A stretch of 64,000 nucleotides of DNA. It comes from Chinchilla lanigera (taxonomy: Eukaryota; Chordata; Mammalia; Rodentia; Chinchillidae). The DNA is taken from the NCBI RefSeq assembly GCF_000276665.1, contig NW_004955475.1, positions 4,148,431-4,212,430 on the forward strand, given 5' to 3'. Below, piece by piece: positions 33,816 to 45,449 of the stretch. Numbering within the stretch: the stretch's first letter is position 1; each line of letters opens with the position of its first letter. The notes under the pieces were generated by a model. The model did not search any database and was not told the origin of the DNA. It was given only the letters and a program-made list of their open reading frames with translations. The translations under genes were made by a program, and so were the position numbers.

Positions 33816-36168
33816 ATCTTTTTTAAATTTTTTTAAAATTTTATTGGTACATGTTTGCAAATCATGCAGTTTATAATCATCTTGGGGAAAGGTTACATAT
33901 ATATACCACAATTTTGTTTTTTAACCCCCTACTCTTCCTGCCCCCTCTCACCCCTCCTCCAATTCCCCATGACATTTTTCATTCTTGTCGGTATTACTGA
34001 TTTTAGCTCTTGTTATGGCATATAACGTTTACGTTAATTGAGGTTATTAGGTTCCTGTACATGGTGTATCTTTATTCTACTTACTTGCCCTCCTCCTTAC
34101 CCCTCATACCTTTCCCTTGGACCACTTCCTTATTGCAAAAGATCCATTTCTCTTAGTCCCTTTCTATCCATCCTTCATTATCTTTTCCTCACTTAAATGA
34201 GAGATACCATACAGTATTTAAGATTGTGGGTCTGGTTTATTTCACTCAACATTAAATTTTCCAGGTGTATCCATTTTCCTACAAATGCATCATCTGTCAC
34301 TGTTTATAGCAGAATAGTATTGTATTATATATAAATACCACATTTTATTTATCTAATCATCTGGTTTTCGTATTATTGGCTGTTTTAAGGATTTAGCCAT
34401 TATGAGCTGTGCTGCTATAAACATTAGTACACAAGTATCACTATAGTATGGTGTCTTAAAACTCTTTATGGAAGGTACTTAGCAGGGGCGTTGCTGGGTT
34501 GAATGAAATTTTTAGTTTCAGTTCTTTTGAGAAATCTCCATACTGATTTCCATAATTGTACTAGTTTGCATTCCCACCAACAATGAAGGTCACAGCCACA
34601 GCAGCATTTGTAATTGTTTGATTTCTTAATGATTGCCATACTTTCTGGAGTAAGATGGAATCTTAGTGTTGTTTTAATTTGCATGTCTCTAATGACCAGA
34701 GATGTTGAGCTTTTTTCATATATTTGTGGGCCACTTGTATTTCTTCCTCTGTGAAGTTTCTGTTCATTTCTCTTGCCCATTTCTTGACTGGACCTTTAAT
34801 TTCAGGTGGTTTAGGTTGTTTTGCTTTGTTTGTTCTTTGTATGTTCTAGATATTAGTCTCTCTGAAAAGTAGCTGACAAAAGTCTTTTCCCACTTTGTAG
34901 GTTGTCTCTTCACTCTACTAATTGATTCTTTTGCTGAATAGAAGCTTTTTAGTCTGATATAATCCCACTTATTCATTCTTGCTGTTATTTTCTGTGCAAC
35001 TAAGGTTGTTTAGAAAATCCTTTCCTACACCTATGTCTTCCTGTGTTTTACCTATTTTATCTTCCAATAGGTTTAAAGTTTCTGTTTTAATGTTTAGTTT
35101 TTTGCCCCATTCTGATTTTAATTTAGTGCATGGTGAGAGATAATGGTCCAGTTTCAATCTTCTGCACACAGATAACTAGTTTTCCCAGCACCACTTTGTT
35201 CAATAGGCTTTCTTCCAACTTATGTTTTTGACCACTTTGTCAAAGATCAAATAGCTGAGTATGTGAGAGGAAGTTTCTATTTCCTCAGTTTTGTTCCACT
35301 GAACCATGTATTTGTTTTTGTTCAAGTACTATGCTGTGTTTTTTTTTATCACTATTGCTTTGTAGTAGAGCTTGAAGTCAAGTATTGCTATGCCTCCTGC
35401 TTTGCTCTTGTTGCCCAAAATTGCTTTTATTATTCTGGGTCTCTTCAGGTTCCAAATGAATTTTAGGATTTATTTTTCAAGATCTGTAAAGTATGCTATT
35501 GACATTTTTATTAGGACTGCATTGAATCTGTATAAAAGTTTTGGGAGTATGGCCATTTTGACAATATTGATTCTGCCTATCCAGGAGGAGAGGACATCAA
35601 TACATTTTCTGATGTCCTCTTCATCTCCTTTTTCAGAGTATTGTAGTTTACTTTGGAGTGGTCTTTCACCTCCTTTGTTAGGTTAATTCCTATGTATTAC
35701 ATTTTTCTTAAAGCTGCTGTGTGTGGTATTATTTTTATAATATCCTCATCTCATTTATTGTTGGTGTATACAAATGCTAATTATTTTTGTTTGCTGATCT
35801 TGTATACTGCTACATTGCTGAACTTGGTTACTAATTCTAAGAGTTTTTTGGTGGAGTTCTTTGGGTGTTCTCTTCAGAATATCATGTCATGTGCAAATAA
35901 TGATAATTTGAGTGCTTCTTTTCCTTTACGCATCTTTTTATTTCTTTCTCTTGCCTAATTGCTCTAGCTAATGTTTGAAGTACTATGTTGAATATAAGAG
36001 GTGATAGTGGACATCTTTGTCTTGTTCCTGACTTTAGGGGGAATGTTTTTAGTTTTTCCCCATTTAGTAAGATACTGGCTATTGGCTTGTCATATATAGC
36101 TTTTATCAAATTCAGGTATAGTACTTGTGTACCTGTTTTCTTCAGAGTTTTCATCATGAAGGAGTTGG
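33816..36168 (-). mobile_element. 5'-truncated L1 with 17-bp TSD
   Basis: A minus-strand L1 of about 2.35 kb flanked by identical 17-bp repeats ATTCAGCATGGATAAAC at 33799-33815 and 36169-36185, with its poly(A) as poly(T) at the left end. It starts in the reverse transcriptase domain of ORF2 (residues like [10 protein letters not shown] at about 36000-36030) and runs to the C-terminal domain near 34500-34800 and the 3' UTR. The catalytic FADD motif reads FAHD (about 35885-35905), so a catalytic aspartate codon is lost. The C-terminal cysteine motif has lost several residues between its second Cys and the His. Several frameshifts break the frame. It is a dead copy; the clean duplication shows a standard target-primed insertion. 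Confidence 0.93.
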
Positions 36169-36185
36169 ATTCAGCATGGATAAAC
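36169..36185. repeat. L1 target-site duplication, right copy
   Basis: Matches 33799-33815 base for base; marks the 5'-truncated end of the L1. Confidence 0.95.
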
Positions 36186-36189
36186 TTTT

Positions 36190-37470
36190 AAACAAACTGT
36201 AATTTTTGTCCAGCTTAATGTTTGTGACCCACTGTCTAGAACTTCCAGGGTTGGTGGGGGAGCTGGATTAGAAGCCAGAAGATTTCAGATTTATTTCCAT
36301 TTCTACATCAAATTTATGGTTTAATTTTGGGGTAACTCTTCCCCCTCTTTGGCCCTCCATCTCCCTGCAGTCACATAAAGAATTAATGTGAAATTTCAGA
36401 ATCTTCACCTAAAAAAATACATACGATTTCTGCAGCTCAGTAGGCCCTTACAGAAGCTCTCTCACAGCCTTTTTTCCTCTTACCATTCTCTGACCATATG
36501 TATGAACAGATAAATAATGTTGGAAAGAGGCAAGAAACTGAATAAGTGAGGCATAAAATAAATTAAGTTCTGGAACTGCTAGGATACTATGGATTCTAAG
36601 AGGAATGAGATTGGCATTCTATTGTCCTGAAATCCTTTCCATCTTATTAGATTATGGAAAGTGTGAACAAAATGACCTGTGGCCCTACAAGATATAATAA
36701 ATTCCAACGAAGTCCCCACTTTACAAATTTTGCCTCATAATGTAACCAGTATTGCAATAAGGAACTTTAGAACAGATTTTTATACTCTTTAAAGAGAATC
36801 AACTTCTCAAGACCTCCTCCAGCTGCAACTTTAACCAGCACTTCTCCACTCTTCAGCCCAAAAGGGAAAGAAAATTCAGATTCTTGCCCCAAGAGGCCAG
36901 GGCCTGGTTTTCGTTCCACAAGAAAGAGGGTAATGAGCTGAAGATGGCTGGAAGCTATAAAGCAAGTGTGGAGATCTATATCTCTTTGCTTTCCCTTTCC
37001 TCTGTTCTTTATTATAAAAGACACTTACACATCTGTACCCGGTGAGGTGGTAAATTGAGGGAAATGGGCCCCTCTGCATCATTGGGGGTAGCTTTAAAGA
37101 AATTTATTTTCATTTCTACAAAAAATAAATGGCCTCCTTTAATCTGGTCAGTGTGAGCAGGCATGAGCACATAGACCCGAGTGGCTATTAACAATAGCAT
37201 AATTTTGAATCATTCTTGCCAAAACAGCAGAAAACCTTGAATCAGGTCATGCTTCTACATCCATCTATCAATTTACAGAATGCACAGAGGAAAAAAAAAG
37301 CTAAGCTCTGGCACAGGGACTCATGTTATAAAAATCCACATTAAAAGCCACAAAACTAATAATCTAGTTCTTTACAAAACATAGGAAGAAAACAAGGATT
37401 AATGAACTGGAGTGGAATTTGAACATACACAGATATGCATTTGTAGCACTTATGAAACAACTGCAAATTT
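36190..37470. other. No gene; unassigned
   Basis: AT-rich sequence without recognised repeats. Overlapping minus-strand ORFs of 60-85 codons at 36767-37200 have no domain. Confidence 0.45.
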
Positions 37471-37991
37471 GAACACAATCCAAATGTTCATCGATATTAA
37501 GGAATTACTATTGTTTTGATGTGATATAATGTGGCTAAGTTTAACAACTGGGAAGATTGATGGATTTGGTTTCTTAAATATGACATTAAAACACCAACAA
37601 CCAAAGGAAAAAATAAATTGCACTTCATCAAAATTAAAAACTTTTGTGCTTTAAAGACACCATCATGAGTGTGAAATGTATACCCAAAGAATGGGAGAAA
37701 ATATTTATAAATAATGTAGATGATAGACATATTTAAATATATAAGAAGCTTTTAAAGCTCATAAAAAAGAACTATACCCCAATTAAAAAACCGCCAAAGA
37801 CTCTGACCAGACGTTTATCCAAACAAATGTTCAATAAAGTACATGAAAAGATATTAAACATGACTAGCCATCAGAAAAATTTGAATCAATTACTGAAAAT
37901 GGAAACGTGGGATATTCACTACAGAATTCTTTGCTGTAAGATACTACTTTACACCCACTAGAATGACTATGATCAGAAAACCAGATAATAA

Positions 37992-39304
37992 AAAATTTGA
38001 GCCAACTGCCCCTCAGACAGAGGACTTCTATTTAGGACATACAAAGAATTTAAAAAACTCAGGCCCCCCAAATTCAAAGACCCAGTCCAAAAATGGGCAT
38101 TTGAGATGAATACACACTTCTCTAGTGAAGAGATACTAATGGCAAATAAATACATGAGAAAATGTTCAACGTCATTAGTCATTCAAGAAATGCCAATTAA
38201 AACAACACTGAGATTCCATCTCACCCCAGAAAGAATGGCTATTATCAAGAAATCAACCAATAAAAAATGCTGGAGAGGCTGTGGGAAAAAGAAACCCTAC
38301 TCCACTGCTGGTGGGACTGTAGATTGGTGAAACCACTGTGGAAATCAATTTGGAGATTCCTCACCAAACTAGAATTAGAAGGCCCCTTTAACCCAGCTAT
38401 TCCCCTTCTGGGTATTTTCCCAGAAGAATTAAAGACATCATACCACAGCGATATATGTGCACCCATGTTTATAGCAGCACAATTTGTTATAGCTAAATCT
38501 TGGAAACAGCCCAGATGCCCATTCACTGAGGAATGGATAAAAAAGTTGTGGCATTTTTATACAATGGAGTATTACTCAGCTATTAAAAAAGAGAAAGTGG
38601 AGGCTTTTGTAGGTGAATGGATGCAACTAGAGACTATATTCATAAGTGAAATAAATCGGACCCACATGGGTAAACAGCATATTGTCTCCTTGGTGTAGGA
38701 ACCTAAAAGACTAGGTAAAACTCAAAACATACAATAGATGACAGGAAAAGGAAAGAAATTGCACAAAGGAAGGAACAACTGGGATGAGGGAAAGAAGAAA
38801 AAAGAAAAAAAGAAGGCAAAACATAAATATATATGAATAGCTGCAATAACTGTATTTCTCCTGTCTGATAGTGTATTGAAATGAACAGTCAATGCTTAAA
38901 ATTTTTTTATGTTCCGATTGACTTCTCATGCTTGTGTCTGGTGGTCTGAGCAACTGATTTGAAGGTAACAATATGCAATGGAATTACAGTGGTGAACTCC
39001 TACCATCTTGTTTAGTGAAACTCTGTATTATCTCTAATGTTTTATGGAAGAATTATTTTCTTATTCTCTTTAATGGTTTGAGGAATCCGTCATTCTTACA
39101 TCTGATAATCTGAGCAATGTAGTTGAGAATAGCGATATGCAATGTAACAGCCACTGCTGATTTGTATTAGTTTGTCTTGAGACCTTGTATCACTTTGAAT
39201 GTTCTTCCTTTGATTTGTTTATGTTAGTGATACTGCTATGCTGCTACTGTTCTATTTTTTTATTTGTTTATTTCTCATATACTACTGTCTTTAAAATAAA
39301 AAAA
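37992..39304 (+). mobile_element. Younger L1 3' fragment with 17-bp TSD
   Basis: About 1.31 kb, plus strand, flanked by identical AGAAAACCAGATAATAA at 37975-37991 and 39305-39321. It covers the ORF2 C-terminal region. The frame at 38106-38330 holds the first C-x3-C half of the cysteine motif. A frameshift moves the H-x4-C half (HCWWDC) to the frame 38267-38698, which then stays open for 143 codons to the normal ORF2 C-terminus. The 3' UTR ends in poly(A) near 39304. Much of the frame remains open, so it is relatively young, but it is truncated and frameshifted and cannot retrotranspose itself. Confidence 0.93.
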
Positions 39305-39509
39305 AGAAAACCAGATAATAACAAGAGTCATGGAGGCTGTGGAGAAAGTAAAACCCTCAAAATACAGCTGGTGAGAATGTAAAATGGTGGGCCTACTTTG
39401 GAAAACAGTGTGGCAATTTCTTAAAGTTAAATATAGTTACCATTTGACCCAACAATTGCATTCCTAGGTGTGTATCTAAAAAAGTGCAAATATGTTCACA
39501 CAAAAACTC

Positions 39510-39512
<3 letters not shown>

Positions 39513-39562
<50 letters not shown>
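39513..39562. repeat. (TA)n microsatellite
   Basis: A perfect run of 25 TA units inside the older L1 fragment. Self-complementary, so prone to cruciform formation and length change. Confidence 0.98.
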
Positions 39563-39563
<1 letters not shown>

Positions 39564-39834
39564 CTCATAATAAATATATTCATATCAGAATTATTCATAG
39601 TAGGGAAAATACGGAAATAAATGTTCTTCAACTGATAAATGAGGAAAAAATGTGGTATATCCACATAGTGGAATATTTTTGAGCCACAAAAAAGAATGGA
39701 GTACTGTACATACTACAACATAGAACTTTGAAAATATGTTAAGTGGAAGAGGAAGATATATAAGGCTTCTACCTATAAGAAATGTCCATACGGTAGGATA
39801 CTCTCCCATGAAACATTTATTTTAGTTATTAGAT

Positions 39835-41200
39835 TGTGATGTAAAATGTACTCCTTATAGCACATAAAGCAGTTTGAAGGTCACTCTTCTAGGTTATTTT
39901 GAAGATAATAGCTATCCTAACAGTACCATAATGTAAGCAACTAGAATCTTTCTCCTTGCATTTGAAAGTTCAGTCTTATCCTGTCGCTACTTTCTATCTT
40001 TTAAACCCAGCCTACTACAACCTGGCTTTATTCCCATTATTGCATAGAAACCAGGAACCTTTCATAAATATAAACAAATGACCAACTTGTTGGTAAAGCT
40101 TATGCTCAAGTTCCCATCTTTATCCTTCCTGACTTCTCTGCCATGTGACTCCACTGATGCCTTTGTCTTTCTTGAAATGTTGGGATACCATCCATATGAC
40201 TTGTTTTCACTTGTTGTCTGTGTTCTTTATCCTGTTGTCAATATAATTTCTCAAGATTCTTCTACTTTCAGGCCCTTCCACCCCTTTTCCTTTTATTCTA
40301 CACTTGCCTAAATGGGGTCATCTACACCATGCTTTGAACTACCATCAACATTATGCACCAATGCATCTCCTTTCAATAAAGTTACTGGACACTTGTGAAG
40401 AAGAGAGCAAATATAAACTCTTGCTTGAAGGTGTGCAGAGGGCTTATGTCTCCTCTCTTGGGCTATGGAGATGAATCTCCAAACTGCTTTGTGGATATCT
40501 CCTTCTGAAAAATCTCACGAAGATGTCAAACCAAGTAAATCCAAAATTGTAGTCATTTTCTCTCTCACAGCCCCAACAGTTTTCTTTTTCTCCTGAGTTC
40601 TTTCTTTCCTGGGAATGGAAGTCACACACTGAACTAGCCAGAAGATAAGCCCTGTGTCTTTTTCACCTCACAAAAAGCCAACCAGTGCTACTGATTCTCT
40701 TCTTCCTTCTCTCTTTTTCATTTATTCTTTTCTGTCTCTCCCCGTTGCCAGTACCTTTAACCAGTTCCTCATTGTCTTTGATCTATTAACATTCATTACT
40801 CAGATTTTTGGTACTGCTCCCCACTCCCAATTCAACTCCTGTTCTCCTGTCCAAATTATCTCTTTCAAAGGAAGTTCTGCTCTTATCAATCTGTGTTGAA
40901 TACTGTGGACTGCTGATAAAGATCTGTGCCATTCCTTTTCTACTCTACCTTCTTATATTGCTTAAAAAGCTTAAAAAAAAAAAGCCTTACAACAATTTTG
41001 TATCTCCTAGACCCCTTAGCAGACAGTGTTCTAGATGTAAGTTCTGCAATCACCTGCACATGCCCAATATTTGGAAAAGGTGACCAGGCAAAAGCCACAT
41101 TTCTGCTGACTCTCTTAAGCTGCATAATGGTGGAGTCATTAGAGCGTTCTATGGTTGTTGGTTGTACTACCATAAATTCCTAGTGACTGGTCACTAGCTC
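39835..41200. other. No gene; possible L2 traces
   Basis: Pyrimidine-rich sequence with weak L2-like phrasing at about 40100-40330 and 40690-40930, too diverged to assign. A near-palindrome (CTAGTGAC-TG-GTCACTAG) lies at 41180-41197 just before a poly(T) run. Confidence 0.4.
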
Positions 41201-41214
41201 TGGATTTCTTTTTT

Positions 41215-42050
41215 TTTTTTTTTTTTTGCCCTGACATTTTGGCAGATATGATGATACTCTAACCAATACTTAGAGTAGTGGCAACTTCTTGATTCCTAGA
41301 TCACAAATCAGATAGAGTCCATGATGCTTCACCCACTCCTGAGGAACAAATTTTCTAGGCTGTTACCATTCTGGAACATGGTGCTCTGGAGCTCTCTTCT
41401 CAAAGCAATGTCTTTCACCTTTGCAACCTTGAGGCTGCAAAGGCTGGAGTTGTGCTAGCTCTTGTGATGTCCTCAGGCCATCTTTTCCATTGTCCAGTTC
41501 TTTCTGAGCAACAAGTTTTCCTCTGCTCTATCTTTGCAGCCCACAGCTTTACTGGAGCTTCCTTTCTGGCCAATCTTATGATGTATTAAATTATTCTGCT
41601 GGGCTCTTTGTTCTTGATTCTCAACATAGGTCTGGTTAAAAGCCCACAACAGTAGCCATGCCATTACCTCCACATTAGACTGCCTTGCGATTTTTTTCCA
41701 TCAGATTAATCAGTCTACTGCCTTTAATCTCAGAAAAATTCTTTGGACCACAGAAAAATGTGGACAAATTTTCTGCCAAAGTGTAACACACATGGTCTGG
41801 AGTCCAATAGCCAGCACATTGTTCTTAACTGAAACTGCCTGAGCCTGGTCCCCACTGCCTGAATTTCTATGAGCTTTCTGGTCTTCTGAGCTCTGATGAG
41901 ATTCTCCCATCAATTTCAGTATACAGCATCCCAGGGATGCTTCTTCAACCAATATCTTCAAACTGTTCCAAATTCTTCCGGCATCCCCTTGAACCACATG
42001 GTCAGGTAATGGAGACCACTATGAGGTGGCTCTGCACAAGATTTAGTACT
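41215..42050 (-). mobile_element. MaLR internal region remnant, minus strand
   Basis: Clearly homologous, in the opposite direction, to 45450-46200. Both encode the same broken phrase order: 'L..LVEEA.L.CC.L.LMG', then 'SSED/PSED', later a 'RLQT/LQT' stretch, 'LW.KICPHF/KVCLHF', and 'VEAVAWLLLRAF / VMAWLLLWAF'. This is known as internal sequence of ERVL-MaLR elements, which lack a full retroviral gene set. Broken by stops; non-functional. Confidence 0.75.
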
Positions 42051-42657
42051 AACCAATTGGCTTTCCTTATTTACTTGTGAGCCTGTCCAAGGCCAAGGCC
42101 TCATATCTGGAGATGGGCAGTGGATTCACAGTAAATGAACGTCTATGAGTCACTGGTCCCAACTGAGGCCTGCAGTGGCCTGTGAGGCCATGATGCCTCA
42201 AAGGACAAGATAAGGTCACAGCTGAGGATGCCTGGCTCCAGCTCCAGTTAACTAAAAGGAGACTGCAGCTGCAGGCTCCACACTCCTACAGTAAATGTCA
42301 ACCTGGAGGTGTCTCCTATGTAGCATACTTTACTACCTGGGGAAGTCTTTGAACTGCCTCCCAAGGTCTCACTCAGATTCTTGCGTTTTGTTCAGTATCC
42401 CCCTCCTTTTTTTGCAAACCAAATAAATACAGGTGGCCCAGAGAAGTTCTTCGTCTTAGCCCCCAGAGAATCTCAATTTCTGTTTTGAACCTCCTGGAGT
42501 CCTAAAATCATATCACTTGACTCTTTTATTTAAGCCTTTGCCATACACTTGTTTGGGAGATTGCAGGCCTGATGAATCCACCGTAACTAAGAGATAATAT
42601 TAATGTGATAGTCAGGTATGGTCAGAACAACTATCCTCCTTCTCTGATACTAAAATC
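42051..42657. other. Unassigned spacer between MaLR pieces
   Basis: Lies between the minus-strand MaLR internal remnant and an LTR in the same orientation. It could be diverged element sequence or host DNA. No gene signal. Confidence 0.4.
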
Positions 42658-43092
42658 TGTCTTGGTTTTTTTCTTATTTCTGAGACAAAATACTCAACTC
42701 CCACAAGGAGGAAAGGTTTATTTTGGCTTACAGTTTATAAAAGTTTCAGTCCATGGTCATTTGGCTCCAAGGCAGGGTGGCATTGTAGAGGGGAATCACA
42801 GAGGAAAAACAGTTCATAGCATGGCAGGAAGAAGGCAGCAAGCAGTAGCAGCAGCAAACCTGCCTTACTTCTCTCTATTTATATTCCATTCAGGCTCTAA
42901 GCCTATTGATTGATGCCATCAACACCTGGGGTGGGACTTCCATTATTCACACCCTTAATTCCGGTATCACACCTTTAATCCCAGTATCACACTTTTAACC
43001 CACATTTACACCCCTCAATCTAGCCACTTTCAAAACTCCCCACCTATGCCTGCATGAGCCTTTAGGGGAATATCTAGATGCAAGCCATAATA
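42658..43092 (-). mobile_element. MaLR LTR, minus strand
   Basis: On the minus strand it starts 'ttatggcttgcatctagata', matching 47425-47460 ('ttatggcttgtatctagatg'), and ends '...gagtattttgtctcagaaat' near 42675, then ...CA at 42658. With 41215-42050 it may form the 5' LTR plus internal part of one minus-strand element. An irregular internal CACACC/TTTAA repeat lies at about 42945-43015. Confidence 0.75.
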
Positions 43093-43570
43093 GCCTTCAA
43101 TGATTCCCCACTACCCATAAGACTAATTCTGTAGTATGACATATAATGCCCTGTTCCTATGGTGTCCTTTGGCCTCTCTAGGCTCAGGTGTTACCAATGC
43201 CCTCTCATTCTATATTTTTTAGCTGTTCAGAACCTACATAGCCTTGGTAAACTCTCCATTCCCTTTCTTCAAAGCTCAGCTCAGGTGCCACCTCCTCCTC
43301 TGATGTTCCACTGTCAAAAATATTCTGGAATATAATCCTCTCACATAGGCTGCTCTGTTCTGTTTAACTGTCATGAAACAACTATTTGACTCTATTGTAA
43401 TTCTTACTTTAAAAATTAAAAAACCTGACACTTGTTTGTATCTTTCACTAGTCTCTGAAGCTAGGAAGAGAGAGCTCATGCCTGTCTTGCTGACTGCTTT
43501 CTCCCCCATGTCCAGAACACTTAATTGGAGGTTCATAAACAGCTGTTGCATGCATGAATATTTTTTTCAC
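43093..43570 (+). repeat. L2 fragment
   Basis: L2-type 3' sequence: 'ttcaatgattccccactacc', 'aaagctcagctcaggtgcca', 'tctctgaagctaggaagaga' and a final 'aacagctgttgcatgcatga'. Directly abuts the LTR. Confidence 0.65.
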
Positions 43571-43830
43571 CCATTTGCTTTCACTTAAAGAACTATATCT
43601 TCTAACTAGAGAAGGCAATACTTTATGGAATCACAAAGAAGATATAAACACTCATGTACCAGTTTCTCAGAGAAAGTAAGCAGTCTGTCCAAGATTACGG
43701 ACCTGAATGTTGGCAAGACCCTTGTATCTTAAGCCTCAAAAGTACTTTTAAGAAATTTTACACTATGAACATGGCATTTGACCTCAGACCTTTCTGTGTG
43801 TACTTAGCTTTCTGAGTTGAGTGGCCACCC

Positions 43831-44003
43831 AACTATGCTCACAATTTCAAAAAAATTAGCAATCTTCCACATTTTGATGAGCAATATCCCCACCCCAGTA
43901 GCAATATCCCCACCCCAATATCCGCACACTCAACTATGCTCACAATTTCAAAAAAAATTAGCAATCTTCCACATTTTGAAGAGCAATATCCTCACCCCAG
44001 TAG
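43831..44003. repeat. 101-bp tandem duplication
   Basis: 'aactatgctcacaatttcaa' at 43831 recurs at 43932, and the match continues through 'gcaatcttccacattttga' and 'gagcaatatcc(c/t)caccccagta'. Within the first unit 'gcaatatccccacccca' is itself repeated. Confidence 0.92.
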
Positions 44004-44004
44004 C

Positions 44005-44320
44005 TCTTCTGCTGCAAGTATCAAGAATCATGCGATCTCTTAGTCCAGTACAATCTCAATTCCATTCTTCAATTCCTTCCACAACATCTTGATTGTCTAA
44101 TCTCAACTCCAACACCCACAATAATGGGGAGGTTCTTCCTTCCACGAGAGCCCCTTAATCTTTGAAACAATCTCATTGGCCAAAAAGTATTCTATCTCTT
44201 TGAGCCAGATGTTATCACTACTTCTGCCACAGCTGCAAATGTGAAGTTAATCACTCCATGAAAGGGTCTAGAAAATAAATATTTCCTAATTTTCACGTTT
44301 CTGAATACCTAAAGGAGGTC
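44005..44320. other. No gene; unassigned
   Basis: No recognised element. Confidence 0.4.
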
Positions 44321-44324
44321 CAAT

Positions 44325-44585
44325 AGATAATGATAATAATGGCAAACACTTATAAAGTAGTTACTCAGTGCTAGGCACTGTTCTAAGTCTTTTATTAATA
44401 TTAATGCTGTTAATCTCCACAATAACTTTATTGAGTATATACCATTATCTTTATTTTACAGCTGAGAAATCTGAGGCAGAGTAAAGTTAAATAACTTGCC
44501 CAAGGTCACATGGCTATAAGTACTGGACTCTAGATTTGAGCCCAAACAGTTTGGCTCTAGAGCCTATGCTCTTATGCCCATAAAC
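44325..44585 (+). repeat. Near-complete MIR SINE
   Basis: Contains all MIR sections in order: 'gtgctaggcactgttctaag', 'ctttattttacagctgagaa', 'acttgcccaaggtcacatgg', 'ttgagcccaaacag'. The best-preserved MIR in the window. Confidence 0.9.
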
Positions 44586-44589
44586 AATA

Positions 44590-45345
44590 TGTTATATAAA
44601 TGGCAGTACATGACAAATATCTCCTCTTTCAGTAGTGTTTGATAAGATATGTCCTGATTCATAGGAATAAACTGCCTCAGTGTCCTAACCTGGGCTTCCC
44701 TGTCCAAACTCCCAGATCTAATATCTCTAGGACTAAAATATTTTCTTTCTGTCAGAGAAAAGGCAATTTCTTACTTTTTTTTGTACTTCTCATGTTTCAA
44801 ACAACTCCCAAAGTTTCCCACTTTTGTCAAGAAGCACTACCAAGGAAAGTTCCATTTTGTGTCCCAATAACTCCCAGATTATTACTTACTACTTTACCAT
44901 TCAACCTCAACCTCAGCCACCCCATTAGTCCTTGAGGCTTGTCACCAGCAGTCTGCAGATACTGAATCCAATCTGTTCATTGTTTTGTCTAGTTATGTGA
45001 CTAAATGCTCTTGCATGTTCATGCATGTCAGCTCTATTTAAGATAATTAGGTCCTTGAGGACAAGAATTACTGTTTTGTGTGATTGTTTGGCACAGAGAT
45101 CTCTACTCTTCCAAAGTCAAGTCAATTCAAAAAGCATTTATTTTGACAGCTAAAGGGTACACAAAGGCTCTTGAAGAGCTTACAGTCTAATGAAAGAAAC
45201 AATAAATGATTCACATAAAGTCATACAGTAAATGTCCCAAGAACAATAAGGTAATAAAACTGTTAATGATTACAAAATAAGTCACAGAATTTTATATTCC
45301 AAAAGAAAAAAAGAGATCATCTTCTCCCAGTCTCCATACATAGTG
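44590..45345. other. No gene; possible L2 tail
   Basis: A faint L2-like end at about 45040-45100 ('aggtccttgaggacaagaat'). The 98-codon frame at 44639-44935 shows no recognisable domain. Confidence 0.4.
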
Positions 45346-45349
45346 TCTT

Positions 45350-45445
45350 AGTTACTTTTCTCATTTCTGGGACAAAATATGACACCTCAAAGTTAAAGGA
45401 GGAAAGGCTTATTTCATCTTACAGTTTGTAGAGGTTTCAGCTATT
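45350..45445 (-). mobile_element. MaLR LTR end fragment, minus strand
   Basis: 'ttagttacttttctcatttc' and 'ggaggaaaggcttatttcat' match the left end of the minus LTR at 42658-42740. Only the LTR 3' end remains, next to plus-strand internal sequence. Confidence 0.65.
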
Positions 45446-45449
45446 TTGT

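Larger units (their letters stand above)
37475..39830 (+). mobile_element. Older L1 ORF2/3' fragment, split by a younger L1
   Basis: Left part (about 37475-37974) has L1-like coding traces ('ttgcacttcatcaaaattaa', 'gaatgggagaaaatattt'). The right part (39322 to about 39830) continues with ORF2 C-terminal-like sequence ('tttgacccaacaattgcatt', 'gtggtatatccacatagtgg'). Interrupted at 37992-39304. More diverged than the inserted copy, and probably from an older L1 lineage. Confidence 0.75.

Noticed and set aside
38267..38698. 143-codon ORF that could be taken for a host gene
   Set aside because: It is the C-terminal part of L1 ORF2, inside an element with a 17-bp target duplication.
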